A DNA stretch of 64,000 bases from Romanomermis culicivorax (lineage: Eukaryota > Nematoda > Enoplea > Mermithida > Mermithidae): positions 310,001 through 374,000 of the forward strand of contig CAWUHX010000073.1 in the NCBI GenBank assembly GCA_963922205.1, read 5' to 3'. Below are positions 20,070-31,160 of this stretch, in pieces. Made by a program: the position numbers and the translations under genes. Under the pieces are notes generated by a model. The model searched no databases. It worked only from the letters and a program-made list of their open reading frames with translations, and had not been told where the DNA came from. How positions within the stretch are numbered: position 1 is the stretch's first letter; the number at the start of each line of letters is the position of its first letter.

Positions 20070-22520
20070 TACTGGTAGGGTCAAACCTAGAGAAACAGTG
20101 TTTTCAGCTGGATATCTGTCCCGAAACCTTTAGGTTGAACGGATTGTTCAGGCAATTCCATTTGATAGACATGGGCCCTCATCAATACAATTTCACACTT
20201 CAGGGGGAATAAGGATAGGTTTGCCAAAAGGTCTATTTTACTGGAATAGCTGAGATATGCAGCTCTAGATGCATATTACTCTTCATTAATTATGTTTGTT
20301 GCAATCCATTATGGCATGGCTCATGCAAATGCAAGTTTTCACTCATGACAGGATGGAACCAAACCAAATCAATGCTATCACCTTTCTTTTTTACCAACAG
20401 TATCTCACAATTCCAGGGCACATAAATTGGGAAATGGGACTAGAGTCTTAGGCAATGGAAATGGATCAGGTATAGCCTAATGTGGTGTACCACATTATGG
20501 AGTGTGAAATGTATAACAGGTGGGCCGTCCAGACAGAGGGAAATTCCAGGGTATTATACCGCAGCATCAGAATGCAATCCTGCTAGAGCACAAGATGTCG
20601 CACTGCCGAGTGGTTTTTACCCACTGATCCGATGGGACAGTAAGCAACTGAAGAATGATGGCTACACTGAGGACAGCGACCCAGACAAAACACAAGATGT
20701 CAAAATCCTGGATGGGGATAATATCAGTGCAACATGCTGGAAAGTCTCAGAAATGGTCAGTCTTACTGTATATAGATGGTAAGATCTCATTGAGTTTGTA
20801 TGAGAATGCCAAGCTATACTGGCACCAAGCCAGGAAGCCTAAAGATATCCCACAGGAAGTGTTCTCCAGTGATAATCATTACCTAATCATTATAGAAGGC
20901 CAAATGTTGAAGGCTTTAGACAAGTGAAACTTCCTACAGTTAGTACAAGTCTGTAAATTTATGCTCTTGACCTATCATTTGGCATTGCCTTATTCTAGAG
21001 CCAAATGTGACTTTGAAATGTCCCAGCTGTTAAGCTGTAATTTTCTCAATAGCTACAGTATGGATGGCCAGGAGACAATAAAACACATGTCCTGGAAGTC
21101 AGGCCACCACCTGGTGGACCATTTAGAACTTGCCATGACATTACCACCATTTTAACCTTGAGATGCATTAAAGATTCGGGTATAGGCATGGCAAAATTAA
21201 TTCTGATTTATCTCCCTGTGATTAAGAGAATCAGAAGCGAAACTCGAAGTCGACAATTACAAACCCATTTTAAAGGAGGCAGCCTATAAGGTTTACTCGC
21301 ACTATTGCCTAACCTTTTACTATGTGTTTCAAGACAGTATGTAGCCAATTGCCCCCTTTTCATATGCACTTTTGCCAATTGTGCCGATCCAAATGGGCCA
21401 CATGTCATATGCACTATTAGCAATTGCGCTGTGTGTTAAATGTGCCATTCGCAAATGCGCATTGTTCATTTCGGCCATAATTCTAATTGGACACTGAAAA
21501 CATAGTACCAAATTAGAAATGTAGTTATTCTTGAAGACCAAACAAACTAGCCAAAAACAACATTGTAAATTATTATACAGTCCTACTTTACCACACAGAT
21601 AGTCACATCCAGAGTTAAAAATTACCAAAGTGCAATTATGTCACATTTGGAACTCTAGAATTTTTTACACTCAATCTACAGTATGATCAGGGTCAAATTA
21701 ATGCTACTTATTTTATGACTAGTATAGCTTATAATTTGGCTGATCCATTGGCGTACTAAATACTGTGCCTATGCATCTGTGTCTTGCTTATTTTGACTTT
21801 CGAACTCAAGTGGTAAGATTTGGAGTAAATGTTTTGTTTGCTGCTTCTGAACAAATTTGAAGTATGAAGGTACTGGGTACAGGATTATCTGATCATAGAA
21901 TCATGGTCAGATCATAAAATCATGATTATATCATAGAATCACATGCAGTAGCTAAAATGTGATATAGATCAACTACATAAATCTGAGAAAAATAAACATA
22001 CAGCAAACATTTTCAGATCGCAAAAATTTTGTAAAAAAATGCTTCCCAAACAATTTCTGGAGACAATAGTCATCTTTGTCACTTTTTTTATTACCGGTGC
22101 ATCCATTGCTTTTCTATGATGAATTAAAACACAAAAGTGGCACATTTGCAAAAAGCGCAATTGCAGTTGGTGGATTATACACATGGTGCAAATGCATTGG
22201 GCGCATATAAAAATGGTGCACTTGAAAATCGGCGCAATTGGCTAGGGGGCAAATGGGAAAGTGCAATTGAAACTGGCGCATATGGCTACAAACCTACAAG
22301 ACTTTGACACTGGGATTGTGGTACCCTATGACCGCAGACACAAATCCAATAGATTATCCTACAGTATATGCAGCACACAACCAGCTCCTAATCAGACCCG
22401 AATTTGTAGCCAAAAGTTTCTGGGAGAGAACATAAGCCTCCAACATGCCTGGGTATACTCAAAAAAGTGATGAATGATCACTGAACAAAAACCTCACAAA
22501 TGCATGTACCTGAAAAGAAA
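20070..22520 (+). pseudogene. Decayed copy of the gypsy ORF3 exonuclease region
   Basis: In shifting plus-strand frames this matches ORF3 residues about 72-562 of the intact element: the segment with ICPETF, the [13 protein letters not shown] motif III region, [17 protein letters not shown], DGYTxDSDPD, [13 protein letters not shown] and others. Frameshifts and stops are frequent, and many CpG positions of the intact copy are TpG or CpA here, as expected from old methylated DNA. It is truncated at both ends, lacks motif I, and no LTR or pol is adjacent. It is interrupted at 21336-22294 by another element. Confidence 0.85.
21336..22294. mobile_element. hAT-like non-autonomous element inside the ORF3 relic
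   Basis: A 959-bp insertion with imperfect inverted ends (AGTATGTAGCC on the left, GGTTTGTAGCC on the right strand). It is flanked by an 8-bp duplication TTCAAGAC/TACAAGAC with one mismatch. The intact ORF3 has TTCGAGAC at this place, which confirms the insertion point. Both ends contain repeated subterminal motifs of CAATTGCGC and CATATGC type in opposite orientation. 8-bp duplications are typical of hAT transposons. No transposase is encoded. Confidence 0.7.
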
Positions 22521-22529
22521 CCATAGAAA

Positions 22530-22779
22530 TATGCCCCAGGACACTTTTTGCCCTGTGCAAAATTTAATCATTCATTAATTTTTTTACCAAAAATAGTATA
22601 ACACAAACTGTATTGACATATTTGTTCACCTACTGGAAGATGAAATCACCTTAACAACTAATGATTTTAGAAATAAAATGAATAATGATATTTTCAGTTT
22701 TCAAAATGATACTTGACATCTCCATTAAGTGAGGGCCAGTAGTAGTGCACCTTGATGCAAACTAAAGTTAGAATGATTT
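22530..22779. other. No feature seen
   Basis: AT-rich sequence without a recognised gene or repeat end. Confidence 0.4.
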
Positions 22780-23450
22780 CAAAATGTATTGCTAAAACAT
22801 CACTGACAAGCTTCCAAAATGTTGTCTTTCAAAGTTGATGAAATGACAAGTTTGGGCTCAAGAGAGGGATCATCCAATTGGTATATGATTCTATCTTCTC
22901 CCAAAAATTGATCTTTCATAAGCAAACTATTCTGAGTCTCAATTGTACTGAAAGGCAGTTTAATCATTTGCAGATGATTTTAAATATTCCCAGTAGAATG
23001 GGTGAGCTTCCTGAGTTGGATGAATTTAATTTTTTCTGTTGTTTTCTGACAAATTTGTGAGTGTTTCACCAGTGCCAGCCAGACACAGGAATATTTCTGG
23101 ACAGAGCTCGGTATTCGTATTTTTTTCTACAGGGGGATGTTAATAATCAATTCTTGGAAGTCTTGGTGGGCTAGCCTCATCGGGCGATTCTACCCAAGGG
23201 ATTCAACCTCGAAAAAACAATCTCTAGGGCAGAGTGGTCAGTAAAATTGGTGACCCTTTGCTGGTAGAAATACTGCCTGAAATGTTGTATTGCCCATATG
23301 ATGGAAAGGGCTTCTTGCTCAGTTATGGAACAGTTTTTCTCAGCTGCAGAGAGACTATGAATGGCAAAAGTGATAGATTGTTCCCCTTTCTCGGTTATCT
23401 GTGAGGGGACTGCACCTTGACCTTCTCCTAATCAGTTTGAAGCATGAATG
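22780..23450 (-). pseudogene. Decayed gypsy pol (RNase H to integrase N-terminus)
   Basis: On the minus strand 23170-23440 reads as an RNase H domain (SAAEKNCSITEQEALSIIWA, then FRQYFYQ and TDHSALE). About 400 bp downstream a frame reads LEPKLVISSTLKDNILEACQ, like the segment before the integrase zinc motif. The order and orientation fit one gypsy element of a different lineage from the intact one. Stops and shifts are present and no LTR was recognised. Confidence 0.65.
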
Positions 23451-23846
23451 GTTTTTGGAAATTTGGAAATTTGGAAATTTTGGAAACTGAAAAAGAAGCA
23501 AATCGGTTAAAAGATCCTTCAGGGCCCAGTTGCACCAACTAATAGTCAACAAAAACTAGCTACTAGCATTAAAAAAAGAAAAATTGGGTTGCACAGAATT
23601 TTTGACTAGTAAAATATTCAACTAGGAAACTAGTTGTTTGAGTTGCAGCAATCTTTTCAACTTGCTCTGTTTTTCATGAGCATTCAATTGCACCAACTTT
23701 TCTACTAATTCACTCATTGACTAGTATACTGGATCTACTCTAGTAGTGTTGGATCAGGTTAACCAGTTTCAGTTGCACCAAATTTTTCTCCTAGAAATTT
23801 TCAAAAAGTTAGTTTAAAAAAATAACGATATTTTTTACAAGTCGGT

Positions 23847-24033
23847 TTGGAGATCTCATTAACTACTTCCAATATAAAAATGTATAGAAATTTAGAGTTA
23901 AGCTTGGACAGTGATGAAGAGGAGCCCAACTATCAACAAAGAATAGTTAGACCTGGAATCATTTTTGATTTGGATGCATTTTTCGAACAATTTATATTTT
24001 CTAGGATGAGATTGAATGAAAATAGTGATAGGA
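23847..24033 (+). pseudogene. Harbinger transposase, N-terminal part
   Basis: An acidic N-terminus (SLDSDEEEP) leads to a RPGIIFDLDAFFEQF segment like the beginning of HARBI1-type transposases. The frame then runs directly into the 14-bp minisatellite at about 24036. About 40-50 residues expected before the next conserved block are missing at the insertion. Confidence 0.5.
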
Positions 24034-24039
24034 ATTATC

Positions 24040-24227
24040 CGTCCCCCACAATCAGTCACTCACAATCCATCCCTGTCACAATCCGTCCCCCACATTCCAT
24101 CCCCCACAATCCGTCCCCCCACAATCCGTCCCCCCACAATCCGTCCCCCACATTCCGTCCCCCACAATCCGTCCCCCACATTCCGTCCCCCACATTCCAT
24201 CCCCCCACAATCCGTCCCCCCACATTA
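24040..24227. repeat. 14-bp minisatellite, left arm
   Basis: About 13 units alternating CCCCCACAATCCGT and CCCCCACATTCCGT, with a few variants (TCAGT, CCATC). The proline-rich open frames read through it are by-products of the repeat. Confidence 0.85.
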
Positions 24228-24359
24228 ATGTGAAAGATAAATATTATTAATGTATGTTTTATAAGACTTGAAAAGAATATCAAAATAGCTGTTACATTTG
24301 TAAAATAAAATATGTAACTTTACTGTATTAATCGTTTTGGTGTTTTTCGGGAAAGCTAA

Positions 24360-25035
24360 AACATGGAGGTGGCCGAGTAGATGAAACGTAGTCGTTGCCA
24401 TGTGGGTAAAATGTGGCTGTGGTCGAATGAGTGAAAAACTGCAGTATATGCCTATTTTGCAGATTGAATAAGTTGGCCGGCCACGGCCATCTTTTTTAAC
24501 CACTTTTTTCTTTTTTTATTTTACACTTTCTTTTTTCTTTTTGAATCTTCTTCTTTCTGATTTTTTTTATTTTTTCTTTTCTCACCTTTTTTAAATGTAA
24601 CGCCACGGCCATGACATTTTACTCTTTTTATTTTTACTTTTACTTTTTTTACAGTTTACTTTTTTACACGTTTTGGTTTTTTCCACTCGGCCACGGCACA
24701 AGGAGCTAAGCTAGCAGATTTTAACCGAGAGATTCAAAATGTGTCAAAAAGTTTCATTTGACATTAAATCGATCGTTTATTAATCCTAAGCATCAATTAT
24801 GCTGAGAAAATGTCATTGAGAGAGATTAAAATATATATTCATAAAAAGGGAAGCTGAATACCTATACCTATGGGATAACCTCGTTGTAACATGTCAGTTA
24901 AAAACCATTAGTGTCAAATGCCACGGGGCCATGGTCACCTTTTACCCATTCAGCTACAACCACGGCTATGCGGCCACGTTTTACCCATTCAGCCATGTTT
25001 TACTTACTTGGTCGTCGCCATGTTTTACCCACACC
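24360..25035. repeat. Nested inverted-repeat unit with GTAAAACATGGC-type motifs
   Basis: Motifs such as CCATGTGGGTAAAATGTGG near 24400 recur in complement (CCATGTTTTACCCA) at 24930-25035. Between them are copies of GGCCACGGCC and long pyrimidine runs (24500-24660). This looks like a second, shorter fold-back unit within the first. Confidence 0.45.
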
Positions 25036-25835
25036 CAGGGATGGAAAAAAACCATTTTTCAAAATTTCGACTTTTGGGTTTAATGGGTTTTTTGGGTTTA
25101 TTGTGGGTGTTTTGGTTCAATGCGGGTTTAATGTTGTACTCATTTCAAGATTGCCATGTCTATTGTCAAGACAGTCGCAAGATGATTATACATAAGATTT
25201 AAATAAATGCGATTAAAATTTTTCTGAAATAATACAAAAAATTAAAGGATATTTTCGCTTATGACATCATCCGCTAAGAATTAGTAAAAAGTTTTCAAGA
25301 AAGGAAAAAATTGGCACTTAACAGTTAAGTTACGTACGACACACATTAGACCTATTTGTGAATATGCATTTCTGTAATAGAATACCGTGATAGCATTGAT
25401 ATGTCCCTATCAATCTTTTAGGCTTGGGGTTTCACTGGCTCTTCACTTGATGAAAACCAAGTCTCGAACTTACAACGGGTGATATGCAGATAAAGTGTGG
25501 GCTATTTGTGAAGAATAATTGAAATTTAGAAATTTATGGTTAGGCTATGACCTTCTCAATACTGATTTCATTCTTTACAGATCGCAAGTTGCAGTCATAG
25601 ATGACTTAGATTTTTTGTAACACATTCTCATTTCTTCACATTTTCTCTTCACAATGTGAAAAAAAAACATATTTTCGCAGATATTCTGTAGTTATGGTGC
25701 AATTGGTTCTCTCTAATCAGGGTCTTTATTATGTGCAATCTTTCAAGTTTTATATTTTGAGCTTACGTAGAATAAAAAGTAAATTACAGTACCATTTTGT
25801 TGCATGAATACCACAAACTTCATCGCCCGAAATGT

Positions 25836-26076
25836 GGGGGACGGATTGTGGGGGACGGAATGTGGGGGACGGATTGTGGGGGATGGAATGTGGGGGACGG
25901 ATTGTGGGGGACGGAATGTGGGGGACGGAATGTGGGGGACAGATTGTGGGGGGACGGATTGTGGGGGAGGGAATGTGGGGGACGGATTGTGTAGGGAACG
26001 GATTGTGATGGGGACGGAATGTGAGAGATGGAATGTGGGGGACGGAATGTGGAGGACGGATTGTGGGGGACGAATT
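25836..26076. repeat. 14-bp minisatellite, right arm
   Basis: Units of ACGGATTGTGGGGG and ACGGAATGTGGGGG, the complement of the left arm, with two longer variant units near 25985-26030. Confidence 0.85.
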
Positions 26077-26089
26077 TTCCACATCCGGA

Positions 26090-27000
26090 TGCTCATGAAC
26101 TGCAAAAATCAACTGTTTCTAGAAAAGTGCACAACATTGTCTAGGATTTGAACCAACATAGTTTTAACAATGTAATAAAATTTCCAGATGATTATGATGT
26201 CCTCGTCCCAAAATTCTAACAAGTCGCTAGATTTCCATTTGTAGTTGGATGCATTGATGGGACTTTGAATGAGCAACAATATGTTAATATAAAAGGTCAA
26301 CATTCTTTAAACTGCATGATGATCTGCAGTCGGATTTACAAATTCGATGACATTGGCCCACCTTGGCTGGGCAGCCTGAACGATTGTTGCTTTGCCTGAA
26401 ATAGTAACATTGCTACTCTACTCAAAAATAGTTGACATCTGTTCATTGGGTCAGTGTTACTTGGTGATTCAGTTCACCAGAATAAATAATAGATTGTTAC
26501 ACTGATTCTAAAACTGGATGACCAGATAACAAATTCAGAAAAAAGGGCCCATGAATGCACAGGTTGAATCATTGAAAATTCTTTGGAATTACATAAAGAA
26601 TGGTTTGCTTGTCTTCAGTATCTATGGGTGAAGTCAGAGTTTGCGGATAAGCAAATCAAATTAACAAAGGAGCAAATTTTATAGACACAATTTATTTTTG
26701 AGCAGGTAGTTCAAAATGCTCAACAAGACATTTATCAGATTCAAAATTTTGTTGTCATGACTGGTGCAGATTTGCATGCCTAAAATATGCACAAGTAATG
26801 CATTTAGAAAACAGGAAAAATTATTTTTAGGGAGTAGCACTTGCTTCCCCAAATTAACTGTTGAAATCTTATCACATAAAGTATACACCTCATTTTACGT
26901 GATGCTTATGCTTTTTCCATTCCGGAGAAATTGTGAAATTCTTTTGCAAAATGCACAACTTGCTCATAAATTATAAACCTATGGAACCTGTCCGTTTGTT
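26090..27000 (+). pseudogene. Harbinger transposase, DDE part
   Basis: After the fold-back insertion the transposase resumes with LQKSTVSRKVHNIV, then FPFVVGCIDGT (first catalytic Asp region), YVNIKGQHSLNCMMIC, a WLGSLNDCCF block and LLGDS, and finally CKMHNLLINYKP near 26950. These blocks are in the order of PIF/Harbinger DDE transposases. Frameshifts and stops make it non-functional. Confidence 0.75.
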
Positions 27001-27020
27001 GAGGGACAAATACTACAGGA

Positions 27021-27782
27021 GCCTGGTCTACCTAATATTGTGGATGCTGTCAATGATTTCAATGTTGTAGAAGCCTGTCAATGATGGAATGTCATTGTTC
27101 AAATGTTTAATCATTAGTCAGATCAAATATCAAGAGATCACATTTCCTTATTGCAATTAATAAAGTTACTCAATTGAACAATTGCCACCATTTCTGCAAT
27201 CACTGTTGTAGTTTTCAATGACTGCCAGAGGAGCTGTTACTGCTCTACTGACGTTAAGTTTGTTGATGGCAGGTGCTTTTCAAGAAGCTGGATTTCAAAC
27301 CACATTTTATATTTTAGGGCTTCAACGAGCTTTATTTTCCGTCCTGAAAAATTGTTCCACAGTTTATTTGTGAATGTCTTTTTTGATTCAACATTTTCAT
27401 TCCTGTGTAACGGCCGCTCTGTATTGGCCACAAATTGTGAGATAGAACAGCTTAATATGGAAGCAATGCATTTGCGAACCAAAATGCTTGTACGCATAAC
27501 ATGAAAAAACCATATTCGAATTACTGATTGACAAACATCTTGAGTCTGAGGTGCTATGTATACCTATGCAGGGCTGAACAAAATTGAAAGTGGGGAAACA
27601 GTGAGCTGTGCTATCTACATTTCACAATTGTGTTAAGAATTTAGACTGCCAGGTTATTGAACTTCTCCGTGGGTGTCATTTGCCTCCCCATGCCCATGTA
27701 TGGGTGCCACACATTAATGTACAAATGAAGCACATTTAATCTTTATCCTTATTTCAATATCTATTTTCAAACCTAATCCAAA
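27021..27782. other. Unassigned region
   Basis: A plus-strand frame at about 27237-27500 is open and polar, and the complementary strand is open too. I cannot assign either to a family. No repeat ends were seen. Confidence 0.3.
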
Positions 27783-28590
27783 TCAAAAGAATGACTGAGA
27801 AAGAAAACCATTGCATCTTTCAAAAGTGCTCACAGTGATTCTCCTATGCCACCTTAGTTCAATGAAGACAATATACCTTTTTCCCGATTTTTGTGAATGA
27901 AAATTTCGTTCCACTTCAAGGTTTGTGTCAGCCAAAATTCTTGTAACAGCAGTTGACGTTTTATCCATAGAATCTGTAACAAACAAACCCAACACTTGTT
28001 GGTATAACCTGACATTTCCAACTATAGTTCTAGCATACAATGTTGTCATGGACATCCTGCTGTTAATGATGCTAACAGGAATTAGACCTCCATCGGGATG
28101 GGCCAGACAGAAAGAGACCTGCAGCCTATATTTCGTGAAAAATTTTAGGAGGCATTTGTTATATTTTGTATTGTTCAGTATTTTGAGCAAAAACACCAAT
28201 GGGGAGAGATCAGGCAAATGGATAGTAGGATTCCTCATCTCAATGGAGAGATTTCCAAAGTTAGTTTTAGAGCATTCCAAAATTGTAAATCTATATGGTA
28301 GAATCTTTTAAGGTAGTCTGTTCCAAGAAGAAAATCATAGGCAGCATTCTCCACAACATGAGCTCTTGGGAGTTTGGAAATACGTGTGGATGAATGTTCT
28401 AAATGCAATGAAAATGTGACCCAATGAGAGCCTACAACATCAGTCATTTCTTTATTAAAAAGTCCCAAACCAGGGATTATGGCTGGGAGGATTTGATATC
28501 CTTGTTTCTTGACAAGCTTTAACCCAATCAGGGAGATATCTCATCCACTGTCAATGAGAGTGATGACAGATTCATCATCTTTTTCATTTA
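27783..28590 (-). pseudogene. Retroelement aspartic protease-like relic
   Basis: On the minus strand the sequence has the retroelement protease pattern: a catalytic TLIDSG (near 28555, with the following codon now a stop), a central strand-rich part, and YDFLLGTDYL near 28310. It is followed by a linker of the type between protease and RT. No RT follows, so the relic is truncated around 27780. Several stops and frame changes are present. Gypsy-type origin is likely. Confidence 0.6.
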
Positions 28591-28849
28591 ACAAATTAGT
28601 TATGGGGGGGGGACACCATTCATGACCCTGAGTGAAGTTTTGGGAAAAGAACTTTCATTTAGAGTTTTTTTTTAATCAGAGCTGAAAAAACTTGTGTTAA
28701 TAATTTCAGTAAAAGTTTTCCAGTCCGGAAAGAGGGAGAAGTGGTAGTAACTGATTCATGAATTTTGCGTCCACTAGGATTTTTCAGGATGAAAATAAAA
28801 TGGCCCCCTCTCAATTGTTCTTGGGGGGTTCCAGATAGTTCAACATTTG

Positions 28850-30370
28850 AAACACCACAACAGTTTCTTATGAGGATTTTGTTGTAGGCCTATGTAGAAG
28901 ACAAAAACTAGTCCTGTGATTATGAGACCAACTATCCCTACATTGGGAATGCGCTACCATGGGCCTGAAATCAGGTATTTGGAAACATTCATCAAGTTCT
29001 GTGTACCACTGGTACTTAAGTGTTCAAGAGAAATGAGGGCTCCACCAGTAAGTTCGGCCACAAGTTCTCCTATACCAGCAAGAGCTTGATAGATAGTCTT
29101 GGGCTAATATAGTAGTGTACTCAACTAATCTACTCATAGTCCTCTCCATACAATTTACTCAAGCAAAATACCCTCTCATTAACCCAAATGTATGAAGGAT
29201 AACAGTTTGTTAATCTTGAAAAAGAGTTGAAGTGTTGGACCTTTCAAGTTTGTTAACTTCTTTCCACAAAACAGCATGGGGTATATCCTAAACATGCACT
29301 GAGCCAGCAGTTGTTCTCCAACATGAATTAAAATCAAAATAAATTCCTACTGTATGGTGATTACAATCTGTGACTGGTGATCGATCAATAATATCTCTTT
29401 ATCCTGGTACAAGAAAAAGTGTTTGATTTCCCATTAGAATTGGTTGATAAACGTGACAAGTTGTATTTATTTGATGATCCCGATAAACAAAGTCAGGTCA
29501 AACAGGAGAACAATCCCAAACTATCAGGACCTGTCCAGCATAGGTAGCAATGATGTCATTCCTGATGAGTACAGCTCTAGCCCTTAAAGTGGAGTCTCCT
29601 TTTAGAAGTTGCCTTATCAACTGCAAATGACACTTTATGATAGAATTCAAGCCAAACAGTTTGAAAAAGCTTCAATTCCTGGTCCAGAATTTTGTCATAC
29701 AAAAATTGCAGTTTAGGATTCAGGGTATCAGAGTCAGTAAGGATTGAAGTGTTAGAAGCTCCAGGGGTAATGGCTAAGTCAGAATGTTCCCAAATGGAAA
29801 TGAATGATAGGATGCTGCTCAGTTTGATATGCAATGTGAAGATTACATACAGAAATAGGTCTTTTGAGTGTAAAATCTTCTCGAACAGCATCAACTGCCA
29901 GATGCTGTCTCAAGATTTGAGCAGTATAATGTCCAACAGAAGTGATAGGACAATAGTCTTTAAACTGAGTAGAGTTCCAAATGATGATTCCACCGGCATT
30001 AGTGCACTAACCAAAAGATGGTGGACACCCTCCAGTCTCCCCTAGGTCACTTATAGTTTCTTTTAGCCCAATAGTCGGACTGTTCCAAACTCAAGGAGAA
30101 AATTGATGGAAGAGTAGTAGTGATCTTGCCATCACCATTCAAAGTCAATTTTGAGTGAATTGTTTGTAATCCATACCCCAGGCTTCATAGACATTAATGG
30201 TTGACCTAGGTACATTTCATTATTCACTTGTTTACAAAAAATTGGGGTCACTAATGGTTGATTAGTTATGTCAGATTCGAATCCACAAGAAAAAAAATGT
30301 TTTCAGATCACCTCTCTTAATAGTAAAAAGCTGTGGGTGCTGAATATGTACATCATAGGCAGTATCTTCA
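28850..30370 (-). pseudogene. Envelope-like glycoprotein relic
   Basis: Broken minus-strand frames give a cysteine-containing ectodomain-like sequence and, near 28880-28945, a hydrophobic segment of about 20 residues followed by basic residues, as at the C-terminus of a membrane glycoprotein. The cysteine and proline spacing reminds me of the glycoproteins carried by some BEL/Pao elements and chuviruses; this is pattern recollection only. Several stop codons and frameshifts make it inactive. It lies in the same orientation as, and just upstream of, the protease-like relic. Confidence 0.45.
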
Positions 30371-30789
30371 TTGTCTCCATCATTGGGCATTAAATATTTT
30401 TATTACTTTTTTTTAAACTTGTACTTACAAAATCAAAATCGAAAGTGTTACAGATCATCCCAAACCTTAACATTACTTCAAAAATAGCTAACACAAACAT
30501 GCATGCGATTGGGGAGAAATGCTTTGCAGTCCCTGCCCCCAAAAATCGTCAGCCATATAGCTAGCCACCCCAAGGTTTCCCAATCCTATCGCTAGCCAGA
30601 GGGTAGCCAAGACAACCCCACTCAGTCAGCTACCGTTTCAATGAGCTTCAAATAAAAATCATATCAACAACAATTAATCAATTTTTCTATGACTAAGAAG
30701 TACTATTCTAAAAAAACTTCAGAAATATATATTTCATATCAAGCTTTACAGAGAGATATTGCTTTCTTCCATATGTCTCTTCTAAGACA
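30371..30789. other. No feature seen
   Basis: AT-rich sequence with no recognised gene or repeat. Confidence 0.35.
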
Positions 30790-31160
30790 GCTTTTCAATC
30801 AATGCAATTGGTCTCCTTGAAATTGAATCAGTAGGTATAATGCCTTTACATAACCAGTTCTTCACAATTGGAGTGGCATTGAACTATTTGATAGATGGTC
30901 CATTTATTTCTAGACCCAATTTGACATCTAAGCTTTCTGGCCCTGGTCTTCATCTTCAGTCATACCTGGAATGCTTCATTATACTAAATCCTCCCTCAGC
31001 ATCAGTAGACAAAACTGACACTGCAAGCATAGTGCGAACAATATACACCGTTCTATGCTGATTGAACCCAAAGCTGCAGCCCAAAATAGGTCCAAACTGG
31101 TGTTGCCAAAGTGAACTATGATTTCGTGAGTATACAATATCATTAGCAACTATCAGCACT
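30790..31160 (-). pseudogene. hAT transposase C-terminal remnant
   Basis: The minus strand reads VRTMLAVSVLSTDAEGGFS then IMKHSRYD, followed downstream by LEINGPSIK, a stop, and FNATPIVKNWLCKG. This resembles the C-terminal dimerisation region of hAT transposases of the ZNF862/KIAA1586 type (family knowledge). Only about 100 codons are left, with stops. Confidence 0.6.

Larger units (their letters stand above)
24036..26076. mobile_element. Fold-back element with minisatellite arms
   Basis: The two arms are arrays of the same 14-bp units in opposite orientation: CCCCCACAATCCGT and CCCCCACATTCCGT on the left (24040-24227), and their complements on the right (25836-26076). The outermost sequences also match as inverted repeats (ATT..CGTCCCCCACAAT). 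It lies between two parts of one transposase gene. No protein is encoded between the arms. The structure fits fold-back type DNA transposons; assigning it to a superfamily is not possible from the sequence. Confidence 0.6.
23522..27020 (+). mobile_element. PIF/Harbinger transposon relic, split by later insertions
   Basis: The left end GGGCCCAGTTGCACCAAC (23522-23539) resembles Harbinger inverted ends and is followed by repeated GTTGCACC-type subterminal motifs to about 23800. Transposase pieces follow at 23847-24033 and 26090-27000. The matching right end was not found, so the 3' boundary is approximate. Confidence 0.6.

Noticed and set aside
23847..24233. Proline-rich open frames through 24016-24233, and mirrored frames at 25743-26151
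   Set aside because: They are translations of the 14-bp minisatellite in several frames at once. Only the first 60 codons (before 24036) resemble transposase.
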